From assembly GCA_033060915.1 (NCBI GenBank), contig CM065377.1, positions 58,765,183-58,829,182 of the forward strand: a DNA stretch of 64,000 bases, given 5' to 3'. The notes below the pieces were generated by a model that was given only the letters and a program-made list of their open reading frames with translations, was not told the origin of the DNA and did no database searches. The stretch is from Euryodendron excelsum (lineage: Eukaryota > Streptophyta > Magnoliopsida > Ericales > Pentaphylacaceae). Position numbers and translations under genes: made by a program. Below are positions 34,120 through 45,758 of this stretch, piece after piece (within the stretch, counting starts at the first letter, position 1; every line of letters begins with the position of its first letter).

Positions 34120-35172
34120 ATGGAATTGCTTACTCTTGATACTTTAACTCAGTTACTAGTAGAGACAAGAGGAGTTAAACATAAGATGACCGAAATGGAA
34201 GGCATGCTTTCCTCACTCTTATCCCACACAACCCGAGAGCAAGCAGAGTCCCTGCAGGCCCAAACCTATAATGGACGAAAAAGGATGAAGAAGGAAGATC
34301 ATGACTGTGCCGCCACCGTTGCTTCCCAACGACCTCCTCGAGCCAAGGGCCTTGCTCGAATGCCTTCCAAACCAACCCCTAACCAAACACAAGGATTATA
34401 TGACCTTTCCTTCAGATGTCATCCCGACCCTTTTGGCCCTGCCACCGAAAATGGTCCCATTTCGAAGCATAGAACCCGAAACCCTTTCAATTCCCGAACC
34501 ACCAACCCAACTGCGACCTCACCAAAACATGGTCCCCAATCATCAAAAACATCTGCAATACCTCCTCGGACTAGGCGAACAAGTGGGAAGAAGCGGACAT
34601 TTACAAAACTCGCGTGCTCACAGACCGCAGTTTATTTTGGCCTCTTATCAGCTGGATATCTGAAACCTGTACCTGCTCGACCCTAGCCCAATCCTCTGCC
34701 TCATTACTTCAAATCTGCAGCAAGCTGTAAGTATCATTCGGATAGTCAAGGGCATGATACTGAAGATTGTTTGGCCCTCAAGCATAAGATTCAAGACTTG
34801 ATAGATAACAAGATCATTGGGGTACGACCAGCAAATCCTTTTCCAAACGGCTCTGCAAACCCTCCACTGGACCATGCTGTCAACATCATTACAAAGTTTG
34901 GTAACAACAAGGTTTGTTTTGCTGCATGCCGAGAGATATATTACAAGGACAAAAAGGAAATGGAATGCGAAGATGCCTGGTCACGATATAAACCCAAAGA
35001 GATGCCGACCCCCGAAGACAAACTTGCATACGAGTCTGTGAAAAAAATTGATGAGGAACTGTCCAAACTCCGTAATAAGAATCCCCCATTGTGTACACCT
35101 GAGGAGCATCAAGCCCCAATTAGAGGCCAGAGCAGAAAAACCCAGGCACGACCTATCGAGTTGGACGAATAC
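34120..35172 (+). pseudogene. gag of element O, 5' part (internally deleted, nonsense codon, split by I)
   Basis: The frame opens with ATG at 34120, has TAG at 34684-34686, and then continues in the same frame. After the stop it encodes a CKYHSDSQGHDTEDC motif followed by LALKHKIQDLID, the CX2H-type knuckle-like motif typical of Tat/Ogre Gag (the inner copy has CEYHSGGQGHDIESC). Compared with I the central Gag core (KFKMPDF to EMIENGLKTG) is absent, so the N-terminus is joined to the region RTFTKLACSQTAVY. Codon 351 ends exactly at 35172, where I is inserted. The remaining 64 codons are at 54759-54953. Gag would form the particle; this copy cannot. Confidence 0.8.
35168..35172. repeat. Left target-site duplication of element I (AATAC)
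   Basis: AATAC precedes TGTCGCACCC at 35173; exact copy at 54754-54758. Confidence 0.95.
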
Positions 35173-38100
35173 TGTCGCACCCAGATTTTTCGCGCCCGAG
35201 AAATACTCACCCAAGCGGGAAAAATGTTGTACTCTCTCGTTAGAACTCACCCTCCTAGAAGAATGAGTGCGACTAGGTTTGAATTGAAAAATTGATTTGA
35301 ATAAAGGGCTTTTGAAAAAGATTTGGAGTCGCCACCTAACTTGATTAAGGTGAGTTAGGTCACCTAAAAACTAAGCATAGTCCGAAAACTACACTTAAGG
35401 TTTTGAAAAACGATTTTGAAAATATCTCCTCAAGAGAGGGTTTTTTAGGAAAACGGGTTGTTTGGCAACCTTTGGAAAACATTTAGCCCCTTTTAGAAAA
35501 ATAACTCCTTTTGGTCTTTCGAAAACAGTGATCTAAGTTCGGAGGTTGATTACGTGTAGGGAAGACGCACTAAGCTATCACCCTACCCCGCCCTTTCGGT
35601 ACCTACATGTCAATCTACCCTAGATTCACCTACGAGAGTCTTCAATTAACATATGTTCAACCCTATTCACTTTAGGAAAACAATGTTTGAAAAATATGAT
35701 GCATGATATGCAAGTGCAAGATGAAAGAATTGGAAAATAGAAATTGATTTGATTTGAAAATAGATTTGAAAAGATGGAATTGAAATTGGAAACTTTGAAA
35801 ACTTGGAAATAGGAATTTGAAAATAGAAATTTTGAAATTGAAATTTGAAAATTGATTGGAATTTGAAACTTGAAAAGATTTTGGAAACCACACCCATTGA
35901 GGGTGGAATTGAAAGTTTGAAAAGTGTTGTGACCGCACCTATGAAGGTTGCCTACGTATCCCTTTGGGGGAATCAGGTCAGTCGTAGTTCGGACAAGAGT
36001 CCGATTGAAAATAGAAGAGTGGATTGAAGAAGGAACTTGAATTGGACATTGAATGTGATTTGAAATTAGAAAAGGAGATTTGAAATTGGAATTGAGAGGA
36101 TTGGACTTGCTTTGGGAAGATTGATTTTGGAAAGACTTGGTTTTAGAAAGAAGGAGGTTTAGGAAACCTAGACTTGAGATTAAGAAGGATTGGATTGGAA
36201 TGTTGGATTTGGAAGGTTTGGAAGGACTTGGAAACTTGAAATTTAGGAAAGATTTGGATTAGAAAAGTTTCGAATTAGGAAAATGTTATCTTTGGAAAGT
36301 TTCATTTTTGGAAAGTTTTAGGTTTAGGAAAGTTTCAACTTAGGAAAGTTTTGAATTAGGAAAGGTTTGGGTTTAAGAAAGTTTCAACTTAGGAAAGTTT
36401 CGAATTTAGAAATGTTTGAAAAGAGAAGTTTTGATTTTGGAAAGTTTTGAAAACAAGGAAGTTTTGAAAATAAGAGAGTTTCGTTTTGGGAAAGGTTTGA
36501 AAAAGGAAAGTTTTTAGTTTAGGAAATGTTTAAATTAAGAAAATTTTGAGTTTAGAAAAGTCTTAGATTTGAAAAGATTTTGAAGTTTTGGAAAGTTTAG
36601 AATTTAGAAAGATTTGGGTTTAGGAAGATTTAACTTAAGAAAGTTTTGAATTTGGAAAGATTAGAATTTTAGAAAGATTTGAAATTTGGAAAGTTTAGGA
36701 TTTAGAAAGTTTTAGAGTTTAGAAAGATTTAAGATTTTAGAAAATTTTAGAGTTTTTAGAAAATCTTGAAAATTAAGAAAGGTTTGAATTTAGGAAAGGT
36801 TTAAAAGCTTGAATTTAGAAAGTTAAGATTTGGAAAAGGGGTTGAATTAGGAAATGGTTGAATTAGGAAAGATTTGAAAGTTGAGTTTTAAAATTTAGGA
36901 AAGATTTTTATGTTCAAGTTTAGGAAACTTAAGATTTAGGAAGGAATTGAATTAGGAAATATTTGGATTTGGAAAGGGTTGGATTTGGTTTCTAAAAGAA
37001 AAAAGATTTGATTTTGTTTCCAAAAACGGAGGACAGGATCTAGTTTCCTAAACGGGGAGATTTGATTTGGTTTCCTAAAGGGGAGATAGAATTTGGCATG
37101 GATTTGGAAAGGGAAATTCTAGAAACCCTAGATTTGGAAAATTATTGTTTTGACGTAGAAAAGTGGTTTTGGAAAGGTGTATAGTTTTGATGTACAAAAC
37201 AAGGGGTTTTGGAAACCTAGGTTTGGGGCAAAGTTTGAAAATCATGTTTTTGGAAAGAAAAATTAGGGTTTCCTAATTGTGGGTTCTAGGGCTTGACTTG
37301 GGCTCTAAGGAAAGAATTTTTGGAAAACGTGTTTTTGGAAACGAAGGTTTTTTAGAAGGGAATCATAGGGAGGAGTTTTTTTGGAAAGCATGCTTTTAGA
37401 GAGGGAATTTTTGGAAAAAGATTTTAGAAAAGAGGGAGTTTCGGAAAGTGTGTTTTTAAAAACGTAAATTTTGGAAAGAAGATCCTAGAGGAGAGTTTCT
37501 AGAAGAAAAATTTTGGGAAGAGAGTTTTTGGAAAGAGTTGCGGGGAATGTTTTTAGAAAGTGGATTTTGGGGAGAGGATTTTGGAAAGGAATTGAAAAAG
37601 AGTGTTTTGAAAAAGAGATTTTGAAAGGGATTTTTTGAAATCAATTTTGAAGATGGGAGTTTTAGGAAAGTATATTGAAAAAGAGATTTTTAGGAAGAGA
37701 TTTTTAAAGAGAGTTTTTTAGAAGGTGTAAAAACATCTCACTTTCCTAAAGCGATTCTAGCCATAAGAGGGCTAGAACCACTTTAAGAAAGTGGTTTTGA
37801 AAACAAAGTTTGAAAATATAGGCCGAAAGGCCACTTTTAATATAACACTTTCCTAAAGCAACTCTAGCCATGGAAAGGCTAGAATCACCCTAGAATTGTG
37901 GTTTTGAAAACAAGTTTTTGAAAAAGAGATTTTGATGCAAATTTCGAAAATAAGTTTGAAAACGGTTTTAAAAATGAGTTTGAAAATGAATTTTGGAAGA
38001 TGCAAGACTATGATATGCACAATGCAATTTGGGGTCGTGAACATACAAGGTTAAGGCTTCACCACATAATCAAGGGGGCCGGACCCACGTGGTCTTTGGT

Positions 38101-38959
38101 TAGACTATAAGAAAGCCCCCGACACGGTGACTCTCCAATAGTCCAATCCTCCACATGGACCGGGAATCCCCTTGTTTCATGCATGCAAAGAAAGGGGGGG
38201 AAAGAGATGGGGGATTAAAATAGAGAAAACCCAAGTGGGTTGGAGAGAGAAGAGAGAGGGGGGAAGTGCAGAAATTTAAATAGGGAGCCTACCTTGTTTC
38301 TTGTTTATTTTGCGCGCCGTGTAGTCTTCGGTCTTCGGTCTTCGGTCTTTGTCTTGATCTTCACCTTCAGCCTTCAAGGGTTGTTTTCAAGCTTTGGATG
38401 GCAGCTCTTCAAGTCTTCCAAGGATGGTTGAAGGTTAGGGTATGAGTGTATGGGGGTGTATATGAGTGTATAGGAGGCTAGGGTTTGTGTAGGGTGGCTA
38501 GGGTTTGGAAAACCTAGGGAGGCTAGAGTTTTGGAGGTGCTCGAGCTCTGTATATCGAAGTATAGGGTTTTTAGGTTAAGTTTTCAGACCCTTTTCACGT
38601 TGAACGAGGCTCTGTATTTATAGAAGTTGGACAAGCCTGGCGCCTGTTACAGTGGCGCCAGGGCAAAATTTACACTGGCACCACTAGGAGTGGCGTCAGG
38701 CCATTTTTTGGCTTGGCGCCACTGCTAGTGGTGCCAGCCATTTAGGAAACAATTAAGGTCGGCAAGCAACGTATCTTTGACTAGATTTGGGTGCCTGACT
38801 AGTGACTACCATGTAAACTTTAGCCTGGCTTCACTAGGAGTGACTCCGGAAAGTCCAGGAATGATTTGAAGGGGTCGGGAGTGACCCGGAAGGCCGGAAA
38901 GGAGCAGGAACACCTAAAATAGTATCCTGGAGGTATTTGACTTGAAAAGTGAGGATAAG

Positions 38960-39620
38960 GTGGGTCGGAAAGGTTGATCGGGCCTTTAGGGGCAAAACGG
39001 TCAATCGGGCCAGAAACTGTCGGGGCGAACCCGGATTGTCCCGGAAAAAGACTTGGGATCTGGAAACATTATTTAGAATGTTCCCAGAGGTTGCCGGTTT
39101 GATTCCCAGGGCTGGCGTGGTCGGAAATGGAGACCGGCCCACCAAGGGCAAAACGGTCATTTTGTACCGGGTTTGCCGAAACTGACTCGGAATGGTCCGG
39201 AAAGGTAAAGGAAGGTCAAGAATACTATAAAAAGTATTCTCGGGACATTATCGGTTTGATACCCAGCGCCGGTGTGGTCGAAGAAGGAGACCGGCCCTAC
39301 AGGGGCAAAACGGTCATTTTGTACCGGGTTGGCCGGAACTGACTCGGAATGGTTCGGAAAGGTAAAGGGAGGTTGAGAACACTATAAGCAGTATTCTCGA
39401 GACATTGTCGGTTTGATACCCAGAGCCAGTGTGGTCGAAGAAGGAGACCGGCCCTCCAAGGGCAAAACAGTCATTTTGTACCGGGTTGGCTGGAACTGAC
39501 TCGGAATGGTCTGGAAAGGTAAAGGAAGGTCGAGAATACTATAAAAATTATTCTCGGGGCATTACCGGTTTGATACCCAGAGCTGGTGTGGTTCCCGGGG
39601 CATTCGGATGCTTAGGGGCA
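38960..39620 (-). repeat. 157-bp tandem array in I 3' LTR (4 units)
   Basis: Marker GCYGGYGTGG recurs near 39111, 39268, 39425 and 39583. Period 157 bp. Confidence 0.85.
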
Positions 39621-39719
39621 AAATGGTCATCTTGACCGAAAAGTTTCGGAAAAGGCCCTAAGGGTAGTCTGGTTATTTTTCACCGAAGTGAGCTAACAAA
39701 CATGGGTATTGACCTAGGT

Positions 39720-40460
39720 GTTGAGTATTTCCGCTACTCGGACGGGGTTGAGTATTTCCGCTACTCGGACGGGATTAACAATTTAAGAGTATTTCCGCTA
39801 CTCCAACGGCTCTGTGAGTATTTCCGCTACTCTAACGGTTGAGTATTTCCGCTACTCGGACAGCTCTGTGAGTATTTCCACTACTCTAACGGTTGAGTAT
39901 TTCCGCTACTCGGACGGCTCTGTGAGTATTTTTGCTACTCGGACGGTTGAGTATTTCCGCTACTCGGACGGCTCTGTGAGTATTTCCGCTACTCGGACGG
40001 TTGAGTATTTCTGCTACTCGGACGGCTCTGTGAGTATTTCCGCTACTCTAACGGTTGTGTGAGTAGTTTTGCTACTCGGACCGTCTCGAGGAATAAACTG
40101 TCTCGAGAGAGGGATTGGAAAGGGGTCTTACCGTCTCTGAAGAGACGTGCCTGGATTGGAACCGTCTCGAGGAATAAACTGTCTCGAGAGAGGGATTGGA
40201 AAGGGGTCTTACCGACTCCGAAGAGACGTGCCTGGGTTTTGAGCGTTTCCGCCACTCTAACGGTGTGAGTATTTCCGCTACTCTAACGGTTTGGTGAGTA
40301 CTTCCGCTACTCTAACGGTTTTGTGAGTGTTTCCGCCACCCTAACGGTTTTGTGAGTGTTTCCGCCACTCTGACGGTTTTGTGAGTGTTTCCGCCACTCT
40401 GACGGTTTTGTGAGTGTTTCTACCACTCTGACGGTTTTGTGAGTAGTTTTGCTACTCGGA
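39720..40460 (-). repeat. 29-bp and 80-bp repeat block in I 3' LTR
   Basis: GAGTATTTCCGCTACTC units (about 29 bp) at 39720-40070, two TCGAGGAATAAACTGTCTCG units at 40085-40240, then GTGAGTGTTTCCGCCACTCT units up to 40440. Confidence 0.85.
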
Positions 40461-40698
40461 CCGTCTCGAGGAATAAACTGTCTCGAGAGAGGGATTGGAA
40501 TTGGAATAAGAAAGGACAATGCCCCCAAGGGCATTTTGGTCATTTTGCCTCTATTTGGGCCTGATAGGCCCGCGAAGCGATGGAAAGATGAAATCTGGAC
40601 CTAGGGAATTGGATTCGATAGGAATATGTCCACAATGACTTGAAAACAAGTCTGGACGGAGTGCAGACTGCCGAGCGGTCAAAAATGGGTTGCTTACA

Positions 40699-40713
40699 GC
40701 TGCCCCTCTTTTT
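40699..40713 (-). promoter_or_regulatory. Polypurine tract of element I
   Basis: Reverse strand AAAAAGAGGGGCAGC directly before TGTAAGC of the 3' LTR. Identical to the tract of O at 60107-60121. It would prime plus-strand DNA synthesis. Confidence 0.85.
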
Positions 40714-40739
40714 CTGTCTTTGCTTGTCAAAGACAGAAA
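40711..40739. repeat. Perfect 12-bp inverted repeat overlapping the polypurine tract
   Basis: TTTCTGTCTTTG (40711-40722), loop CTTGT, CAAAGACAGAAA (40728-40739). The O copy has 11 of 12 pairs (60081-60109). Confidence 0.85.
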
Positions 40740-40857
40740 ACGATAAAAGTAAGAGTCCCATGTTAACCGCGAGGCTGTCGGAGGGACGGACATTGAAAAC
40801 CTTTCGACAATGGGGGTCGAAAACGGATAACGGGCCAAAAAGGCCTTCGAAAACAAG

Positions 40858-40872
40858 TTTTGGCGGGAAAAA
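40858..40872 (+). promoter_or_regulatory. Candidate E2F site upstream of the PMD gene in I
   Basis: TTTTGGCGGGAAAAA contains the E2F consensus TTTGGCGGGAAA. It lies about 290 bp before the predicted first intron of the PMD gene and is conserved in O (59948-59962). Binding is inferred from the consensus only. Confidence 0.5.
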
Positions 40873-40895
40873 GGGCAAAACTGCCCAGAATTTAT

Positions 40896-40991
40896 AACTG
40901 GTGCCACTAGCAGTGGCGCCTTTGGTAGAAATGAACTGGCGCCTCTACTAGTGGTGCCAGGTTTGAAGTTAAAACCAGAAAATTTCTGGTT
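40896..40991. repeat. GGCGCC palindromes and an AACCAGAAA palindrome upstream of the PMD gene in I
   Basis: CTGGTGCCACTAGCAGTGGC and CTGGCGCCTCTACTAGTGG resemble the palindromes before the LTR TATA boxes. At 40973-40991 the arms AACCAGAAA and TTTCTGGTT flank one A. The O copy has the same at 59829-59847. Confidence 0.75.
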
Positions 40992-41150
40992 CGAACACCC
41001 ACGGGATTTGAAGAGTTTTTTGCAAATTTGTGAGGCATTGCGAGGAATCCGTCTTGGATATTGAAGGAACACTTCTTAGGGACCACGGGTGATTGCCAGA
41101 GGGAGTCCACGTCGCCGGAAGTGAAGATTTCGCCAGAGAACTTTCAAAAT

Positions 41151-42030
41151 GTGAGTTTTCAAATTTTGTTGATTTTGATGTGTAGAACTTTGTTTGAATC
41201 ATGTGAATAGTGGAAATTGATGTTTTGATATGCTTTGAACACTTTGATGATGTTGTTTTTGCATTTTGATGGTTGTTTGATTGAATTTGAGTGATTATAT
41301 GTGAATGTGCAAAGAGGGTTTTCTGCAGGAATGAGAAATTTGTTCCTACAGGCATGGGTAATGGGTTTTCTGGCTATGTTTTTGTGCAATGTGCCTTAGA
41401 AAAATGTGTTTGATTACCGTATGAAGTTTCGTGATTTTTTGGAAACTCGGTGAATTTTTGATTTTTGAAAAATAGAAAAATATTTAGAAAATTAGAAAAA
41501 ATTAGAAAATTCAAGAAATTGATGAAATTTTTGAAGTTTGAAATATGGAAAAATGTAGGAATATTTTGAAAATATTTGAGGTGACTTTGAAAAAAATTTT
41601 GGGAGCTTTTTGAAAACCATTGATTTATTTGAAAAAAATAAAACATGAGTTTTGAAAATTTTGAAAAATTGAAAAGTGTGCACGGGTGCCATTATAATGT
41701 GATTGCAGTGTTGGAAGGTGCATATTTCATGTTTTGTGTTGATGTCATGGGCGTTGTAGGGGCCATTTTTAAACGGGACTCTGCCGAAATTTTTAGAAAT
41801 TAAGAAAATAGTTGGTTAAAGTTTTAGAAATAAGATATTTTTGAAGGAAAAAGACAGAGAACCCTTGAGATGTGATTTGGAGTTGGAAAATCAAGATGTG
41901 AAAATTTTATTTTTGTTTTGTTATTCAAAATCCTTTATTTGTTTTGTGTTATTTGTTTGTTTTATTTTACTGTTATTTAAACCGCATGGATGGTATATTT
42001 ACATCACTTACCTTGGCTTACCTTTTTCAG
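41151..42030 (+). other. Predicted 5' UTR intron of the PMD gene in I (880 bp)
   Basis: GTGAGT at 41151 and a polypyrimidine stretch ending TTTTTCAG at 42030. O has the same layout (59657-58773, 885 bp), with the better donor AAAG/GTGAGT. The interior is AT-rich (many TTTGAAAA) and has no other gene. Predicted from sequence only. Confidence 0.55.
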
Positions 42031-42031
42031 G

Positions 42032-43877
42032 ATGGCAGACGCAGGTGATGATGGTTCCGAGAGGAGACGCCGTTCGGGGAAGGCGGCCCGGACCGATTTT
42101 GCTGGCGGTTCTAGTCGATCCAGAGGTAGTCGCCGATCCACCGGACGATCCTCATCCAGCCAGAGCGGGCAGGGGAGTAGACTACCTGTCGACCCTTTTC
42201 CTCCGGTTGAGCAGGCTTTTGCTGAGGAGGTTGACGCCGAGGAGGATGTACCGGGCCTTGGGGACTAGGTGACTGGCTATGGGAGAGCTTCTTCCAGGCA
42301 TAGGCAAACAGACGCCGACTTGGGAGATTTGTAGATACCAGATGTCCCACCTCTCGGGGATCTGGCCTATCACCCTAGTGTATATTCTAGACAGCATTTG
42401 CCACCTCCGCGGGTACATACAGCTTTTCGAGGGGCTGTTCATCAGGTCTTTGTGACCATGCAGCAGGCTGCCCCATCATATCGCGCCTTCTTAGCAGAGA
42501 TCGGGTTTGGCGCCTTTATGGGATTACAAGCTAACCGCCTGAACCGGCACTTGGTACTGGCACTTGTCGAGAGGTGGTTCGGAGAGACTAGGACCTTCCA
42601 TTTTGTCGACTTCGAGTTAGGCCCCACTCCTTTGGATTGGGCGATTATTACAGGACTCTCTTTTGTCGGCCGGGGGATCACCCTACACCCGGTCAGTAGG
42701 GACGAGGCCTGTTTGCTGTTGGACTTGCCCCAGCCTGAGCATTCTGCATTCCCAGTCTCTTGGATTAGTCAGGGTGAGCGTACTTTTGCTACCGAGCCAT
42801 CGCCTACCCGGCGGGACATCATGAGACGGCAACTTATGTTGTACATCATCTTTAGCTGCTTCTGCAACAACAATAAGTCACTCGTGCCGTGCCGTCTGGT
42901 GAGTATAGTAGCCGATCTAGGAGCTTTGTCCGAGCTAGACTGGGGGTCTTTTTCTTTTGGCTGCTTTCTTCGATCGATGCGGGTCCGGACTTCTTCTCGC
43001 TGGGGCAGCATGACTAGCTTTTGGCCTTTCCTTGTCTGGTGGAGTTACGAGTACTTGCCGGTGCGTTGCCATGCAATTGTTGATGATGATCTCTATCCTC
43101 GCGCTTTGAGGTGGGCTCGTGACCGGGTAGCCCAGCGATCGGAGATTACTGACTTCGTGACGCTCCGGGCTAACCTGGAGTTGATTGAGGCGAGGGATGT
43201 GACCTGGCGGCCTTTCATTGGATCAGTCCATTACGAGACAGTCCGGTACCTTGTCCCGTTGTCCTTGTCGAGAGCTGCTTTTCTTAGTGATGACACCTGG
43301 GAGTCCTACCTTGGAGAGCGGCATTGGAGGCAGTTTCATGAGGAGTTTCGATCAGCAGGGGCTCCGCCAGAGTATATGTTTGGAGCTCTGGTGGCTGGAG
43401 TGCCCATCCCCTACCAGGAGCGCCAGCCAGGTACCGAGTTCTTGCTTCCTCCAGATATAGATTACTCTGAGCACTTTGGAGCCCATTCGGTTGGTGCCTT
43501 CACCCGGTTCGAGGTAGTAGTCGGCGAGTACGCTGTTGGCCAGGAGGTGGTTGACCTATGGCGTCGTGCTGGAGGATATGTGCCCCAGGCCGAGTTTACT
43601 GCTGTGAGAGACCAGAGAAACCAGTACCAGATGGAGCAGGACCAGTACCAGGCCGAGGTAGCTTCCCTGACGGCTCGATTATCACAGATGGGTGGTGGGG
43701 GGGTAAGTTATTCTCTCTTTGCTCCTTATTGCTCTGCTGTTGCTTAGTTCCTTTTGTATGCAGCTGATTTTGGTTTTATCTCCCCTGCAGGATGGCGGTG
43801 CTTCGAGTAGTTATCCTCCTCCTCCGATGCCGGGTTTCGGGGATTTTGATCCGGATGATATTGATTTTAACCTATGA
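42032..43877 (+). pseudogene. Plant mobile domain (PMD) protein gene, antisense in element I, two nonsense codons
   Basis: Coding exon 42032-43702, intron 43703-43790 (GTAAGT to CCCCTGCAG, 88 bp), last exon 43791-43877 ending TGA; 585 residues if read through. The start ATG follows a 3' splice site. Residues 1-60 are Arg/Ser-rich. The PMD core begins near residue 170 (RHLVLALVERWFGETRTFHF, then LGPTPLDWAIITGLSF), matching the family pattern LxxALVERWxxETxTFH..TxxDxAxxxGL. A Gln-rich probable coiled coil lies near 515-545, and the last exon is acidic and Pro-rich. TAG at 42266 (GAG in O) and TAG at 42332 (CAG in O) break it; a start downstream could still give the PMD core. PMD proteins such as Arabidopsis MAIN and MAIL1 act in transposon silencing and genome stability; many copies are transposon-borne. 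Databases may call it aminotransferase-like, a misleading name. Confidence 0.85.
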
Positions 43878-45758
43878 TGCATGAAACTTTGATCTTCTTT
43901 TGCCCCTTGTCCCTGAGATCTACTGATGTTAGACAGTTTTATTTTGCATAGTTTTGTATAAGGATGGATGTTTATGGTACTTATATGCATAGATAGATAG
44001 ATATATATGATCAGAGGCATGTGATATTTATTCCATGAGTTGATGCTGATGACTTCTATTCGTATTGGGAGTTATATCCTATGTGTGCAAAGCTCATGCT
44101 GATTTTTTTTTTTTAAACATATGCACAGGTTAGAAATATGTTAATAGAATGACACAGGGTGCTGTTAGACTTGTAGCCTTGGGGATGGTAACTCCCTCCT
44201 CTTCGGGGGTTTAGCCTCTCCTTTGGCTTAACCCTATCTTGATTGGATGATAGCACTTCGAACCTTTCTCAACCTCTTGACCGCCTCCCACTTTCTATCT
44301 TAAGGTTAGTGTATAGGGTTATTGGGCTGAGACTCTCGACTCTCGGGGTCTTAGCAACAACTTACCTGACCTTTGGCAGAGTGATAAGTGGCCAGTCATT
44401 TCAATCTAAGAAGGCTTTGTTTAGGACCGCAATGTAGGCTATGTTATGGGGTTTTAGAAACAACGGGATATGTAGGCTCAAATTCAATGTTGTTTTCAGC
44501 AGGGTTTAGATCCAAACTGTCCTTAACCGTTTTTCAGCAGGATTAGCATTTTTTTTTTCTAAGCTTTGGCAGCGTATCTAACTCATTTAGATCAAGCAAT
44601 CTATTTTCAATCAGGGAGGACTTTAATAGGGTTGTAATGTAGGCCATGGTTTCAGGGTTTCGCAAGAAAGGGTAAAGGTTCGAACCTATTGTTTCTACTG
44701 GGTTTCCTTGTAACCTTTAACCATATACTTCTCAGGGTGACAATGACCTTGTTCTTTCACCCTTTCCATGTACTTCTTGAGATGACTTTTTTTTTCTTTC
44801 AATCCTCTCACTATGCCTTTGAAGTTGACTCAATCATGATTTTCTTCAGGGCCTCCTTTTTTTTTTTTTTGGCCTCTTGCCCCTTGGCAACTGCTTTCTT
44901 TTGCTTTTTCCTTTCTATTTCTTTTCTTTTCTTTTACGAAATGGAACAGTTCTTTAACCCTTTTTCCCTTAAACCTTTTCCTTGGTAGTTAAATATACCC
45001 AGTGTGGGCGGTGATCCCTAGGTTGGGGTTTTGTCAAGAAAGGATAAGTGGCTAAATGGGTTTGGCAAGGGGTTGCTTTTGACTGTATGGGAAATGAAAT
45101 GAGGGCCTCTCTTCACTTTGAATTAAATTGCTTGATCCATAGAGTTTTTCAACACTATCCTAACATGATAGAGGTGGACACCACTCCTAGAGTTCTCAAC
45201 TATTGTTTGCCCCAGTGTGGGGAGGACAGTCTTGGATCAGGGTTAACAAAGAAAATTTTCGATTTCCACGAGGCGCTAGGGGTTAAGTAAAGGGGAAGAT
45301 GAGCACATTTAGTTATTTATTCAGTTATTTATTCTTTATATGTGGGAGAATGAAAGATGGCTCCTCTTCATTTTGATAAACTGGCCACACATCGCTTAGC
45401 CTCAGAGTCCTACAAGTGCTGCCTTTGGGTAGCATTCTCACTCATCCTCATTCTCTCTCTCTGTGGAAGGCTGATCATTTGGCGAGTGGTTAACTCATGC
45501 TATCATCTCTTCAAGTTGGATCATTCCATAAGACAAACCATGCCCCTTGCGTAGAAAGTAGTCACTATTCCCAGAAAAAACAAGACAACAGCAATGGAAT
45601 AAAAGACTGTCATTTGATTATTATTATTATGTTTACGGAAAGCATCAAGTTCTTAATAAGAAAATGTAGACATTAATTTAAAAACAAGAAGTAAAAAGGA
45701 GAGAAAGAAAGTAGGTGAAAACACCCCTCTCTTGTACGCTTGTGTAAAGAACCCATTT
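43878..45758. other. Spacer between PMD gene and gag in I, no pol
   Basis: About 1.9 kb without protease, reverse transcriptase, RNase H or integrase motifs. It contains T runs (44105-44114, 44859-44870) and the CAGTGTGGG motif at about 45000 and 45213, also seen in H near position 260. A small frame at 44243-44437 (plus) is shared with O (within 56602-56312, minus) with a common PLDRLPLSILRLVYRVIGL stretch; it may simply be 3' UTR of the PMD gene. Confidence 0.6.

Larger units (their letters stand above)
35173..40698 (-). mobile_element. 3' LTR of element I, 5526 bp
   Basis: Plus strand TGTCGCACCC to GGGTTGCTTACA. The end has GGGTTGC where the 5' LTR has GGGGTGC. Reverse-strand TATA box at 38615-38622; GGCGCC motifs 38635-38745; 157-bp units 38960-39620; 29-bp units 39720-40070 and 40235-40460. 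Two more 29-bp units near 40320-40440 than in the partner LTR explain most of the length difference (76 bp). Confidence 0.93.

Noticed and set aside
42032..43877. Aminotransferase or phosphatase function for the PMD gene
   Set aside because: Such names come from automatic annotation of this domain family. I see no catalytic motif of either enzyme class, only the PMD pattern.
43878..45758. Search for reverse transcriptase or integrase between gag and PMD gene (also 54954-56926)
   Set aside because: No YxDD-type, RNase H or integrase motif seen in any listed frame; the region is full of homopolymers and stops.
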